A stretch of DNA of 64,000 bases from Ailanthus altissimus (Eukaryota > Streptophyta > Magnoliopsida > Sapindales > Simaroubaceae). This document shows positions 23,541-35,211 of this stretch, piece after piece (within the stretch, counting starts at the first letter, position 1; every line of letters starts with the position of its first letter). The stretch covers positions 20,842,001 to 20,906,000 of the forward strand of contig OX327697.1 in the NCBI GenBank assembly GCA_946807835.1, given 5' to 3'. The notes beneath the pieces were generated by a model that saw only the letters and a list, made by a program, of their open reading frames with translations, ran no database searches and had not been told where the DNA came from. Made by a program: the position numbers and the translations under genes.

Positions 23541-24191
23541 CAGTTAACAGCATCGACTATAAGCGTTCATTGATGGTTCATCTCCTTGTGATGGAATATA
23601 TTTTCTATCCACGTGTTATTTGAGATTGCATCTTAACATTTCACACCTCGTTCAAAGCTATCAAATATGACGAATGGCCAACATGATTGATTGAATCAGC
23701 ATATGTTTTAAGAGTTAAAATATTTGTTGCGGAAAATTTATGGTTGTTATTCTAACTTCACAATCCCACCGGTTTATTATTGTGAACTAGAATTGTGCAA
23801 TAGCACACTTCAATATAAGGTCAAGACTTAAAGATTGAAGTTCTTGAAGAATTATAAAGCTACCTTTAATCTGGGTATATTTACTTGTTATTAAGTTTAA
23901 TTAAGATATGATCATATATAAGATATATATGCAAGATTACGCAATATTGAGTGTATATTGTATGTGATACTTCCGCTGCGTATATAAAAATTTAAAATTA
24001 TACGTTCACTCTATACATCACGCACCCACTTAACAGTATCGACTATAAGTGTTCTTTGATGGTTCTTCTCCTTGCGATGGAATATATTTTCTATCCACGT
24101 GTTATTTGAGGTTGCATCTTAATATTTCACACCTCGTTCGAAGTTATCAAATATGACAAATGGCCAACATGATTGATTGAATCAGCATATG
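23217..24191. repeat. 488-bp tandem duplication across the LTR2/MULE junction
   Basis: Unit 1 is 23217-23704 and unit 2 is 23705-24191, clearly alignable with scattered substitutions. Each unit holds the last part of LTR2 followed by the last part of the MULE transposase. Both units end GATTGAATCAGCATATG. Because the unit spans the junction, the duplication happened after LTR2 had inserted. Confidence 0.92.
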
Positions 24192-24830
24192 CATCCACTA
24201 AGGTCTTCGTTGTGTAATAGAAAGAATAAAGACTGTGATACTATAACATGGCATGTCTATACACAACAATAACATGGATACACTACAATTGACGAAAGTT
24301 AAACTTCTTACAATCGCATGCTTCATGGCTATGTCGACTATCCTATTCTTACCTCTATCCTTTATAACAAACTTTAAGTTGTCGATCGGGTAAACTGAAA
24401 TTTTTATAAATTGATAATTATGTTTCCATACATTATGACTTGCCCAAGTGATCAAGTGAGTTATCATATTTTTTCAGCATCTCTTCTATTTTAAAATCAA
24501 TTTTACGTTAACTCTCATATCCATTCAACTAATGTAGTAATGGGTATGTGCCTCATTTGCCACTTCATTAATACTTTTTATAATATTTATAGCCTTGATA
24601 TCATATCTCTTATATGCCCCAACTAATCTAGCTCGTTTCATGCAACCAACTTTCTCTTCCAAATACTTACTTGCATCGGGGTTCATCCATCGCATGTGAT
24701 TCATCCAATTCTAAAAATTTGGCAGTCGTTATCCTTTTATAACAATAAGATACGTTGTTGAGAATCCATTCTTTTTCTTTTTTCTTATTAGAAACTTGTA
24801 TTTCTTGATTAGATTCTCTTTCATGTGATA
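24020..24830 (-). pseudogene. MULE transposase, C-terminal part (broken)
   Basis: Minus-strand translation gives a SWIM-type zinc-finger region: after VYPIDNLKFVIKDRGKN comes, with a frame change, a CNCREFNF-like and CEHA-like run. The usual MuDR tail follows (YTTKTLVDAYADSIN, then RRRTIKEHL). The N-terminal part of the same gene lies at 27177-28340 on the same strand. LTR3 occupies the space between, so the gene was split by that insertion. Several frameshifts and stops make it dead. Confidence 0.75.
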
Positions 24831-25830
24831 GATATGTTGGGATTTGTGCTCATGTGCCATTTTAATTTTGTATGAATATTGTATTTTCATACTTATGTAA
24901 TAAATAAATATTTCATTAAATTGCTAATTATTTTTTATTAAGGTAAGATGCTTGTAATATTTTTGACATTATATTAATCTGAAGGAGTTTAGATCAAGTC
25001 TAAAAGTTGGAACCTTATTTGAAATAGGACAAAGATTTGGGAATATACTTGTAATGACATAATTGTAAATAGTTGCAAGCGTTGCTAGAAAATATCATTG
25101 TGTAAATATGTTCTCAAATTGTTTGTTCCTAATCTATTTTCACTGACTTGGGGTTTATCGTGTGGAACTGTTTTATATAGATCAGTGTATATCTATATCT
25201 GGATTGTCTAGATGATTAATCTTAGCAAACCATGAGCTTAGTAGAAGCTCGTATAGATATATAGGTATTCAGTGAGGACTGGATACTGAACTAGACTCAA
25301 TGAAGATTTCTAATAGATATCCTATAAAATCGTCAATAGAAGGTCTTCTCGAGTTGAGTGGTATTCGTAATCCCTTGACCTGAGCACCACGGTGGGCTTG
25401 TGAGTGATCCACCATATTTTGGTTCCACACATGTCAGAGACCTTTTATGGTCTGACCGTTGCGTGTCGCTGGGTATGCTATGATACTCATGGAGTTCAGT
25501 GAGTGTATATATGGGATCCTTTAGCTCATATGGGTGAGTTAAATATCCAAATGCTCTAAGGTTGTATTTTAGGAAGTCTTATGGCCATAAGTATTTAACG
25601 CAGAAAAGAGTTTCCCATGGTATAAACAATATCGCATAAGAGTTTGTGAATATTATTTTTTAGAATATGAATAAAAAAGAGATAAGTTTATGGTTGAGTA
25701 ATATGGGACTTGACGGTATTGATCTATGTCTCCACTCTTCCAAGATATTAATGATGGAGGGATTATGTGAATATGGATTAACCTCAACTTGTATAATTCA
25801 ACTTGCCATTTTGTATTATCAATAACGTGT

Positions 25831-25849
25831 GGGGGGGGGGGGGGGGGGG
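25831..25849. repeat. G19 homopolymer
   Basis: Nineteen consecutive G residues sit where related LTRs read CGTGTGCGTGGGGCAT. It is either a real slippage expansion or a sequencing or assembly error. Confidence 0.95.
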
Positions 25850-25999
25850 CATCGGTGATGGACTTACAAAAATGTTCTATGAGACAAAATGGGTGTGAAC
25901 CTAGAGAGTCTCACTATATGAAGTGTACGCGTTGAGCATGTGGGTAGTGTACCCGATCTAATTGTTCCATCTAGAAAGTTTTTAAAAAATATGAATTTA

Positions 26000-26352
26000 T
26001 TTCAGGGTCTCTCGGGGAGTAACTAAGATTTAAGTGTTAAATCTAAAATTGTGTTAAGTGAAACTTGATACTTTTATTTATCAAGTGTATGTCTCAAATC
26101 GTGCTAATAATTTGTATGAATACTAAATTGAGCATTGGTAGATATAACTACCATTTAAATAAAATAATTAATTTGTTTAAATTATATTAATTAGCCACTT
26201 ATTTATTTCAAGGTTTTTCGGAGAGTAGTTAAAGTTTAAGTATTAAATCTAAAATTGTGTCAAGTGAGACTTGACATTTTTATTTACCTAGTGTATGTCT
26301 CAAATTGAGTCAATAATTTGTATGAGTACTAATTTGAGCATTAAATGATATA
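26000..26352. repeat. Diverged ~207-bp-spaced direct duplication in LTR3
   Basis: The block around 26000-26150, with AAATCTAAAATTGTGT and AGTGTATGTCTCAAAT words, recurs at about 26207-26352 with many substitutions. It lies in the 3' module specific to LTR3. Confidence 0.8.
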
Positions 26353-27176
26353 GTTAAAAAAAAAGAATAATTCAATTCGGCATAACCATATATAAATTAA
26401 TCGTATTCATTTGTTAAACAATTTATTTGTTGTTTAAATCTCATTGGTTTATTAAAATGATAATGGCTACATGTTCTTTTTCTATTGGCCATTTTAATTC
26501 ATTTCATTGCAAACAAAAGCAAAGCATGAGGTGGCCATTTTGGCCACAAGAATTCATCATCATTCGGCCATTTATTTGGCCAATGGAATGATTGTATTCC
26601 TATATCCTTATCATGTTTAGAAGTAAGCATGAGTTAGCCGAATATCATGTTTATAAGCAATTCAAGTGGCCACTTATTCAGCTTAAAATTCGGCCATTGA
26701 ATCAGTCGTTGGACAGCAAGTTTATTTCAAAGTATGATGTGTGTTTTTAGTGATTTGTCATGTTTCTTTTTAATGGCTACTAATTGAATATTAATTGGAT
26801 ATTTGAACAACCACAATGGCTATGTAAACAGGCTTCATTTCATTTGTAAAGTGCAACAATCTAGTGAAAGAAATAAAAATTAAATATATATATATATATA
26901 ATTTAGCTGAGAGATTAATTTAGAAATAAGAGTTGCTTCAGTATTTCTTCCAAAAAGGAAAGCTACCATTCTAGCTTGAGGAAGCCCACCACGTCCCCAA
27001 CTAGAATTGTTCAAAATACGCTTTGAGGGTGAGTCCTATAATCTCATTAGTGTAATGAGATTATTTTAATGTATTATATTTACGCTGCGTTGCATGTGAG
27101 ACATGCAACATTTAAATTATTTTAAAATGCACACATTTATCTGTAACACAGTGCAAACGCACACAGCACTAACAAA

Positions 27177-28340
27177 ATACACACCCCATAGTAGGTATTA
27201 GGAAATATTTTATAGATAACCTTCTCAATGCTAGCAAGTAAATTTGAGACAAAGACTATATTAATTGATGTCACCAATAACACTCCGTAATTTCTCCATA
27301 AACTATTGATAAGATACATCATTTCTAGATTCAACAATGCCCTATGTCAATGGATAAATCTCATTGTTTTCATCTTTACAAACTACAACAAACATAGAAC
27401 CAAGACATGGGTATTTCAGAAAAGCACCGTCAACAATAATCACCAGTCGGATAAATGAGTGATAACCCCGAATATAAGGACCCAATGCTAGAAAAAAAAA
27501 AGTACAAAAAATGCCCACTATCATTTGTCTTCAAATGAGTCATAGTGTCTGAGTTCTCATTTTTTACCATATAGCAATATGCAAGAAATAGTTGAAATGA
27601 ATCCTTTGGAGTGCTTATTATCAACCTTAAAGCATGCCCTTTAACCCGATAAGTTGACATGTATGTTAAATTCACACCAAACTCCTAACATACATGGACT
27701 TAGATCTCATTTGGCCCATAAATTCTATTAATACTTGCAAATATATTTTTTTTATTATTGTAGTAATAATTCAACTTTTGACTTAGATGACTATCTCATA
27801 GTCAGTCTAACTGATATGTGTGCTCTTTATCAAATCTTTACACGATGAAATATTTTGAGCATCTATGGGCATAATACAAACTCGCCACTTACACCTTTCA
27901 TCGTCATATTTTTCTTTCAACCTGATCTTTAATCAACCTATGAACTTTGAAGCTCCAATTACCCTTTAATGTAAGTTGGCTTAGAGCATAATATAGTGCA
28001 TTCTTATTAGGAAAAAACTTCCTAAAAACAACTTCAACTATACTTGAGCACAATACCTCATTTGATAGATTCTAGTCTAAAGGTGGTATTAGAAGAAGAA
28101 ACGAAAATGGGTTTTGTGATTCTACAATGTCTTCATGCACATCCAAAGGGATTGGATATAAATCATGAAATTTTTCATATTTTTATGCATATGAATCATA
28201 CAAATAATCAGTCTCATACAAATACCCTTCACCACCTTCTTGTATATCATTCAACTCACCCACTTCTAAATTGTCGTTCGTGTTATCACCAACATAAACT
28301 TCTTATTTGTTTAACTATCATAATGAGCATGAGTTGAGTC
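27177..28340 (-). pseudogene. MULE transposase, N-terminal and catalytic part (broken)
   Basis: Reading the minus strand from 28340 downward across several frames: an N-terminal FPNKNALYYALSQLTLKGNW-like region (about 27960-28010), then INRIYGPNEI and KDSFQLFLAYCYMVKNENSD. The catalytic-core region reads IIVDGAFLKYPCLG with VVVCKDENNEIYPL (about 27345-27460), where the first D of the DDE triad lies in VDG. A FVSNLLASIEKVIYKIFPN block ends near 27180. Mutator-like transposases cut and paste DNA elements. This copy has frameshifts and stops and is cut by LTR3. Confidence 0.8.
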
Positions 28341-31300
28341 ATCATTATATATCATTAGGAACATTGGTAGTCAACTGCTGTGTTGATTAGAAACACAACA
28401 TTTAGTATGGTTGGGATTGTGCTACCAAATTAATTACTATCGCATGTGAAGATAAAATGATTAGGACAAGGTTATTGGTTCTCTACATAAGTTTGTGCAA
28501 TCTCGTCAGTTATACGATCTTAATATCCACATTAACACATAAATGTATCAAACTCCTTATAATAATCCTTATAAAAAACTTAACATTTTGATCATATCTA
28601 ATTGTTAATGGTATATTGTTCATGATCATTGTAGGCACAAATTTTCTCATATTTATACTACACTGATAAGAATTAATTATAATTCTACAAACGGTGGTAT
28701 AAAACTATTCATAAGTGACATTTATAGCTACTCATATTAATATCTCTCTTGACCATTATTAGAGCTCTTTCATCTTTCTCCGAAATATACAAGAAGTGAC
28801 TCACCATCTATAGTACCTATAAAAAATAGAAAAATTAAATAAATAAATTGACTCAATATGCTTATTGCCTCAAATTTGCCTAGCGTGATGATTTTTGCAA
28901 TGCCCATATCACACTAGGCTTCGTGCCAAACAAATTTGGCACAATTTACCATGCAATTAATATGTTGTGTCACCTATCGCTCCAAGCTTGTCTTGTGCGA
29001 ATTCATGAGCGATTTTTTCTAAGTTTTTTTTGCCACTTTTCATTACTAAAAAAAATCACATTTAATCCATATTACACAATTCATTTATTTTAAAATATTA
29101 ATCACTATATTTATACTCTCTAATCATACCCAAAATAACTTGTTCAAATACATAACATCAATATAATATTGACTAAATAATATGAACAAAAAAAATAAAA
29201 TAAGAAGAAGCTTACATTTGTTGCAATGTGTGATGTATTCTTGTTGAACAATAAAATTTGATCCCCTCTAATCTCAAGTGTGTATGTGTGTGTATTAATA
29301 TTATGAAGTTTCAATAAGTGATCATTTTGGATGGGTTTATGTCATATATAACACGGAGGCAAATTTGTCTAATTTTAAAATTATTGGCTACAAAAGTCTG
29401 AAATTTTATTAGTTGGCTAAATCAGAAAATGACCTCAAATTTTTAGCTATTTAAAATAAAAATCTGAAAAATCACAGGGGCCGCCACTGCTAGCCGATCA
29501 GAGATTCATTCTTTATGAAATACATCTTTTCATAGCTGTCCGATCCGCTTCATCAATAGAAAAAAAAAAGTGGCATGCGCCATGCAATCTTCAATATGAT
29601 TTCATCGTGCGAACACCACCAAAAGTAGGAACAATTAGATTTATAATCTTCAGTTAAACACGACCAAGATTTTGGATATAAGTCTCGTCCGTTTTAAGTT
29701 GTAACCAAAACTTTGAGTGAGATTGTGAGAGATGGATAATTGAAAAGTGAACCGTAATCGGGTTGTGAAGGAAAGAAGAGAGTGTGAATGAGATTTTTGT
29801 AAGTTAGAGAAAAGAAAGTGGTGGATATTTTTGTCTATTTAGTACAGTTTTTTGCTACAATAGTTAGAAGTGGAAACTTGGCTAAATTAGAGAAGAACTC
29901 CAAATTGTTTACTAATTATAAATAATAATAAAAAAATTCCCCAACATATATAATGTGACAATAAGATGTTTTCTTTAGAGAAGTTAAAAATGGTTCAACC
30001 CTACTGTATTTGGAGGATATGGATTATCTTATCCATTGTTTAAGAGCAACACCAAATGTGCCCATCTCCTTTAATTTTTTGGGAAAGTACAATAAAAGAC
30101 ACTCTCCATGTGTGAATTAACTCAATGTCCTCAAACCCCCACACTTAATTCAGCTTAAAACCAAAGTTTGGTCTATCTCCTATTTAAGGATGACAAAATT
30201 CTCCGCGAAATACAAATACTCAATTCTATGCGAGATAGAGGATGAAGAATATATATTTTTTCGACCCGACACAATCCGACTCGATCTTTCGATATTTTAA
30301 TATTATTTTTGAAGAATTTCTAAATTTAATAAATTTAAAGAAAGGTGTATGAATAAAATAAAAAGGGAAAAATCTTAAATTCTAATCCAGCAATACAACA
30401 AATATGCAGCCCGTCCAAGGTCCAAGCTTTGTTGTGTCTGTCTGTCTCTCAGTGCCATATTGCCACCCGTTCCATGTAAAAGCCTAAATCTAACGCAAAG
30501 AATAATAATCGACAACCACCACCTGCAAAATTTAGAGGTGAGACTAGCTTCTTTTTATTCAAAGAATAATAATCAACAAAAAAAAAATCTTTTTTAAAGA
30601 GAATATTTTGATGTTCGTTAAGTTTGCTTGTCATTCAAATCTATTTTCTTTTGTTGTTGTAGATTTATGCATGCATGTAAGAGCTCCATATTCAGGCATG
30701 CACAGTTCTTCCATGTAAAAGCCTAAATCAACAAATATGGAAGAACCTCTGGGGTAACAGTGTAATTTAAATGCATGATGGATCTTAATTTGGAACGTAA
30801 GATATCTGCCATGACTATTGACAATGGTGCTTCTAATGATCTCATGATTCAATAACTGTTGTTAGAGAAGCTTAACGAGGGGTAATTTAATCATGCATGG
30901 ACAGTTCTTCCATATTTGTTGTACTGCACATATTCTAAATTTGATGGTTCATTAAGGATGGTTTGGCTATTATTAGTGACACAATTGCATGTGAAGATCC
31001 CTGATAATGTTTCATTTCGGTCAGTCACAGCTAAAAGAAAGAGAAAAATTTGATGACATTACTCGTAGGTGAAGAACTCCATGAAGAAGGCAATTAGTAA
31101 AAGAGTGTTTTCTCCGAGTTGAAGCAACTTGAGACACAATATAAGACTTTGCTTGCCTTGTGAAAAAGAATGGGGAGTTGGCCCAAATATGTATGATATT
31201 GGCAAATAATTGAAACGGTTTTACGATGTGACTGAGTTGTTTTCTGTGACTAAGTAATAATTAGTACCCGACATCCATTTTGTACTTTTATCCACATTTG

Positions 31301-32102
31301 TGATCTTAGATTATAAATGGATGACTTGATGTTTTATGTTTAAATCTAACTAGTGCTTCTTTTTTTTCTTGTAATTTCCTTAAAGGAATCACATTAACTG
31401 CTTGTCGATAATTCTAGAACCAAATAATTTTTATTTTTTAGTATCCTAATAATTTCTTTAATGTGGCATGAGAGAGATTTCAACTTTTGTTTCAAATGAG
31501 AGCTTGATGATGAAGAGTGAACACCAAAATATACCTTTCTTTTATTTTCAGATTAATGCATACAAACGTATATTATAAATTTCTCTCTTAAAAAAATATT
31601 GTGGACTAGTAGATATGAAAAGTTGGTGATTATGGTATTAGTTTGATAGTAGTGGATTATTTTATTTTTATTATATTTTGTATGATTATTAAGGATTTCT
31701 TTTTGCAAACGACTAACAACATTGATGGTTGCAATGGTAGTCATATTCTTTTTTTTAGTTTATTTTAGAAAAAAAAATGATATTTTCATTTTAAATATTT
31801 TATTTAATTTTCAATTTAATTTCACGAGTTTTAAAAATATCAATTTTGTCTAAATTCATTAACATGATTCTATTCGTTTTCACAAAAAAAAATTAATTTT
31901 TTATGCAATGATATTTTTGCTTTTCATAGGCTGTTATGATTGGATTATCACCAGGTTATTCTTATACAATTTAATTTTGAATACATGACAAAATTTTATC
32001 AATTTATTTTCTTCTCTCTCTCATATAGCTTTCTTTTTAAATGAAATAATTATTTTAATAAATAAAATAATTTATTTTTTAAAAAATAAATTATTTAAAA
32101 AT
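28341..32102. other. AT-rich intergenic DNA
   Basis: No convincing gene. Short imperfect hairpins occur near 28882-28918 (CCTAGCGTGAT with ATCACACTAGG) and 28923-28941. Repeated words TTCCATGTAAAAGCCTAAATC occur at about 30470 and 30710. The block 29988-30108 has a relative at 32828-32948. The terminal parts of the broken MULE may lie here but were not identified. Confidence 0.5.
29988..30108. repeat. Dispersed direct repeat, copy 1
   Basis: About 120 bases containing GTTCAACCCTACTGTA, GTTTAAGAGCAACACCAA and ACAATAAAAGACAC. A diverged copy in the same direction lies 2.84 kb downstream at 32828-32948. Confidence 0.8.
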
Positions 32103-32576
32103 AAAAAATCCTCGGTCATCGTTGCTGGCGAACGATGATGGCCAACTATCACACTTTGGCCATAAAATTTATGTCATTTGATTTTTTTTTATCTGTACAA
32201 TGATGTGATCATTTTTAATAAAATCGAAGACTAGAAAAAGGCCAAATATGATGAAAAAGACAATTGCCACTATCGCCCACCATCAAACAATAGGGCGGTG
32301 ACTTGCATCGTTACCACTACTAGACAGATTAGTTTTTAACCTGTCCTATAGTGGTACTAGTGCAAGTCACTACCCCATTGTTTGACATAGGGCAGGGATG
32401 GTCGCTGCTCTCTCAATCATGTTTGGCCTCTTTCTATTTTTTTTAATAAAAAGCTCTACCATTGTATAGATTAAGAAAAATGAAGTTTAATAACATAAAC
32501 TTTGATTATTTTTATTGCTAAAGTTTAACAATAGACGACGGCTAACTGTCGCAGTTGATGATGATAAAGGCTTTTT
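32103..32576. repeat. 0.47-kb foldback element (MITE-like)
   Basis: The left half (32103 to about 32335) is the imperfect reverse complement of the right half (about 32345-32576). The best-matched inner part pairs CAAACAATAGGGCGGTGACTTGC (left, shown as shorter matching words) with GCAAGTCACTACCCCATTGTTTG. Outer parts pair AAAAAGGCCAAATATGAT with ATCATGTTTGGCCTCTTT, and ATCATCGTTCGCC-like with GACAGTTAGCCGTCGTC-like words. The loop is short. No coding region is present. It is a candidate non-autonomous DNA element or small-RNA-forming hairpin; the family was not identified. Confidence 0.78.
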
Positions 32577-35211
32577 GTTTAGTTAGTTATAAATTATTAA
32601 AAATAAATATTAAAATTTACTCATATAAAAATATGTTATGTGTATTTTTGTTTTTTTATTAATAATCAATTCGTAATTGACATGTGTCTCGTTCTGTCAT
32701 CCACTTAACTTTTTGTATTGAGTTTTGATTTTACTCCCCCACAAAGTATATAATTTAATATACAGTATCTTTATGCTATGCAATCCGACATACCAAATGT
32801 GAATAAAAGACATGATTCAAGTTGCCAAAATAGTTCAACCCTACTATAATTGGAGGATATGATTATCATTTCCATCGTTTAAGAGCAATACCAACCATGC
32901 TTTATCTCTTTTAATCTTTAAGGAAATACAATAAAAGACACCATCCATATAAAATATACCTATCCTCGTCAAATATGTTTACGTTTTTGTTCTTTTGAAA
33001 TGTTGTTAATGGGAAAAAAAATATGTTCTTCGTTATGGTATATATAATGATATGAGTTATATTTATAATTATATGTAGAAGTGCATAATGAGAGTTTAAA
33101 TTAACGAAATATAATTGACTAATCAATATACACATGCACATTACAACTATACAAATTTATAACTACTAAGCGATCTTTAATTGATGAGCTACAAAGATTA
33201 ATTGATTCCCGAATTATGATATGATCTATCAAATATTTTATAGCTACGTTGTTATGTTTCTATTATAGTAGCATTATATATATACAAACTTTACCATACA
33301 AAATCATTCATGACTTAACAATTAACATAGATGAAAGGATAAATTTAAAATAATGTAATAATATCTTAATCAATTCTATTATGCACATAAAGTGAATTAG
33401 TGAATTTGTACAATTTTATTGCACATATAGTATTATTCATTTTTACTATTACAATAAAAATGGGAAAATGATAAAATGAATAAAAAAAAAGGATAATGAC
33501 TACACCTAATCTAATCAAATATTGAATGTACAAATATGGGAACAAAATTACGGCAAAAATTCAGCAAGGAGTCTATCCAAAACTTTGTTGCTCAAACTTA
33601 CTCCCACCCATTTATTCATTACCAAATTTAAGTCCTAAAATTTTCTTAAAATATTTAGATAAAGATAAAAAAAATCTCATCCTAAACACTAATTTTTACT
33701 CCTTAATTTTATAACTAATCTATTTTATAAATAATCATGAATACAAAATATATTTACAACTAACCGAGTTACTTTTGGGGGCACTTAAAGCCTAATCTAT
33801 ATAACATTATTTGAAGTTAAATTTTTTTATCTCATAAATAAAAGATTTCAAATTTAATGCGATTGATTTGAATTCATTACCTTTTCATGTTGTGATTAAT
33901 TGGTTAAGCCTCTTCTAGTTTAATAAAAGAAAGAAAAAAAGATATTTAAATCTTAACATTTTAAGAAAGAGATGTGCAGATCCTAATAGTTTTAAAAATT
34001 TCATCGACACCTTTATCAAATAATAATTTTTATCTATTTTAACTAAACTTAAGGTTTTAAAAAAAGGGATATGCATATCTTTTTTTACTATTAAAATAAA
34101 CAAAAATGATTATTTGATAAAAGTATTGATAGAATTTTTAAAATCATTGAGATCTATATATCTCTTTCATAAAACGTTAAAGATCTAAATATCCTTTTTC
34201 TAAAATAAAATTTTGATAATTTAATTTTTTATTAAATTATTTATTAAGTTCCTTATATTTAAAAAAATATATAAATATATCTCTTTTATTATCATCTTTA
34301 AAAGTCTATTTTTTTTTCAAAAATATGTAATTAAGCATTTTGAAAAATATAAAATGAATAATTTAAAAATAAAAAAGATTAAATTGTTAATTTCCCAAAA
34401 GAATGTATAGGTGGTTGCTAACCTATGCATGGTATAGGTACAAGTTTGAGTCTCTGTCTTTTATATATATATATATTTGAGTGAAACAAATTTGATCTTG
34501 AGATTTTTATTAAAATGAAGATAAAGACGTACTGTTAACTATTTATTATTGGACTGTTAAAACAAGTAGCTCCGTCTTATATCATTTCCAATTAAATAAA
34601 AATAGAAATCATTCGAAAAATAAATTGAATCTGGTGTAAAATTTCGAACTAACAGGTCTAACTCAAAGTCAAAAGGCATAAATCAGTGATAAATTAAACT
34701 GCTAACGCCTTCGGACTCATGGCCACAACCCACAAGAAATCAAAGAAACGCATGGATGCTTTGCTTTGAGTGCATTATATATATTTGTGGTATAACCTGC
34801 TCTCAGCCAGATTCATAACATTACAAACTTATTAACTTTTTTATATAAATATTTGAGAAGCGTAACATTACAAAAGTCTAACAACAGCACTAGTAGTAAC
34901 CAAGAATTTTTTTTAACATAAAAAGAAATATACAGACCGAATTGTATCTTAAATCTCAATATAGAAAATGTGGCGTGACAAGCACCCATAATGGAAATCG
35001 ACAATTAAGCAATCGAAACAATAATTCTGTTGCAGTCTGCTTATTGCTGTTTACCATCAAAAGCAAACAGAATTACTGTCTCTTTCTTGTCTTTGTAGTG
35101 TGCATATATATATATATCAAGGTCTCTGCAATGAGTAGTTAGTTTGCATTGCATTGCATTTGAATAGGAACAATAATAAAACTTCAAAGCGTGAAAGGAT
35201 ATTTCACGCCA
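32577..35211. other. AT-rich intergenic DNA upstream of the carbonic anhydrase
   Basis: No gene was recognised. It contains copy 2 of the dispersed repeat (32828-32948) and several TATATA tracts (33276, 34463, 35104). The last, about 100 bases before the carbonic anhydrase ATG, could serve as its TATA element. Confidence 0.5.

Larger units (their letters stand above)
24835..27176 (+). mobile_element. Solo LTR3, inserted in the MULE transposase
   Basis: It begins TGTTGGGATTTGTGCTCATG, matching the start of LTR-A (TGTTGGAGCTAGTGCTCACG). The shared module includes CTCGAGTTGAGTGGTATTCG near 25350 and a GTTCCACACATGTCAGAGAC stretch near 25420. The 3' half is different: an internal duplication, a GGCCATT-rich stretch near 26480-26700, and an end near ACTAACAAAA at about 27176. 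Coding matches to MULE resume directly on the right. No clear target-site duplication was found, and no coding region is present. Confidence 0.75.

Noticed and set aside
28882..28941. Small hairpins as a possible microRNA precursor
   Set aside because: Stems are only about 7-11 bp and do not form one extended arm.
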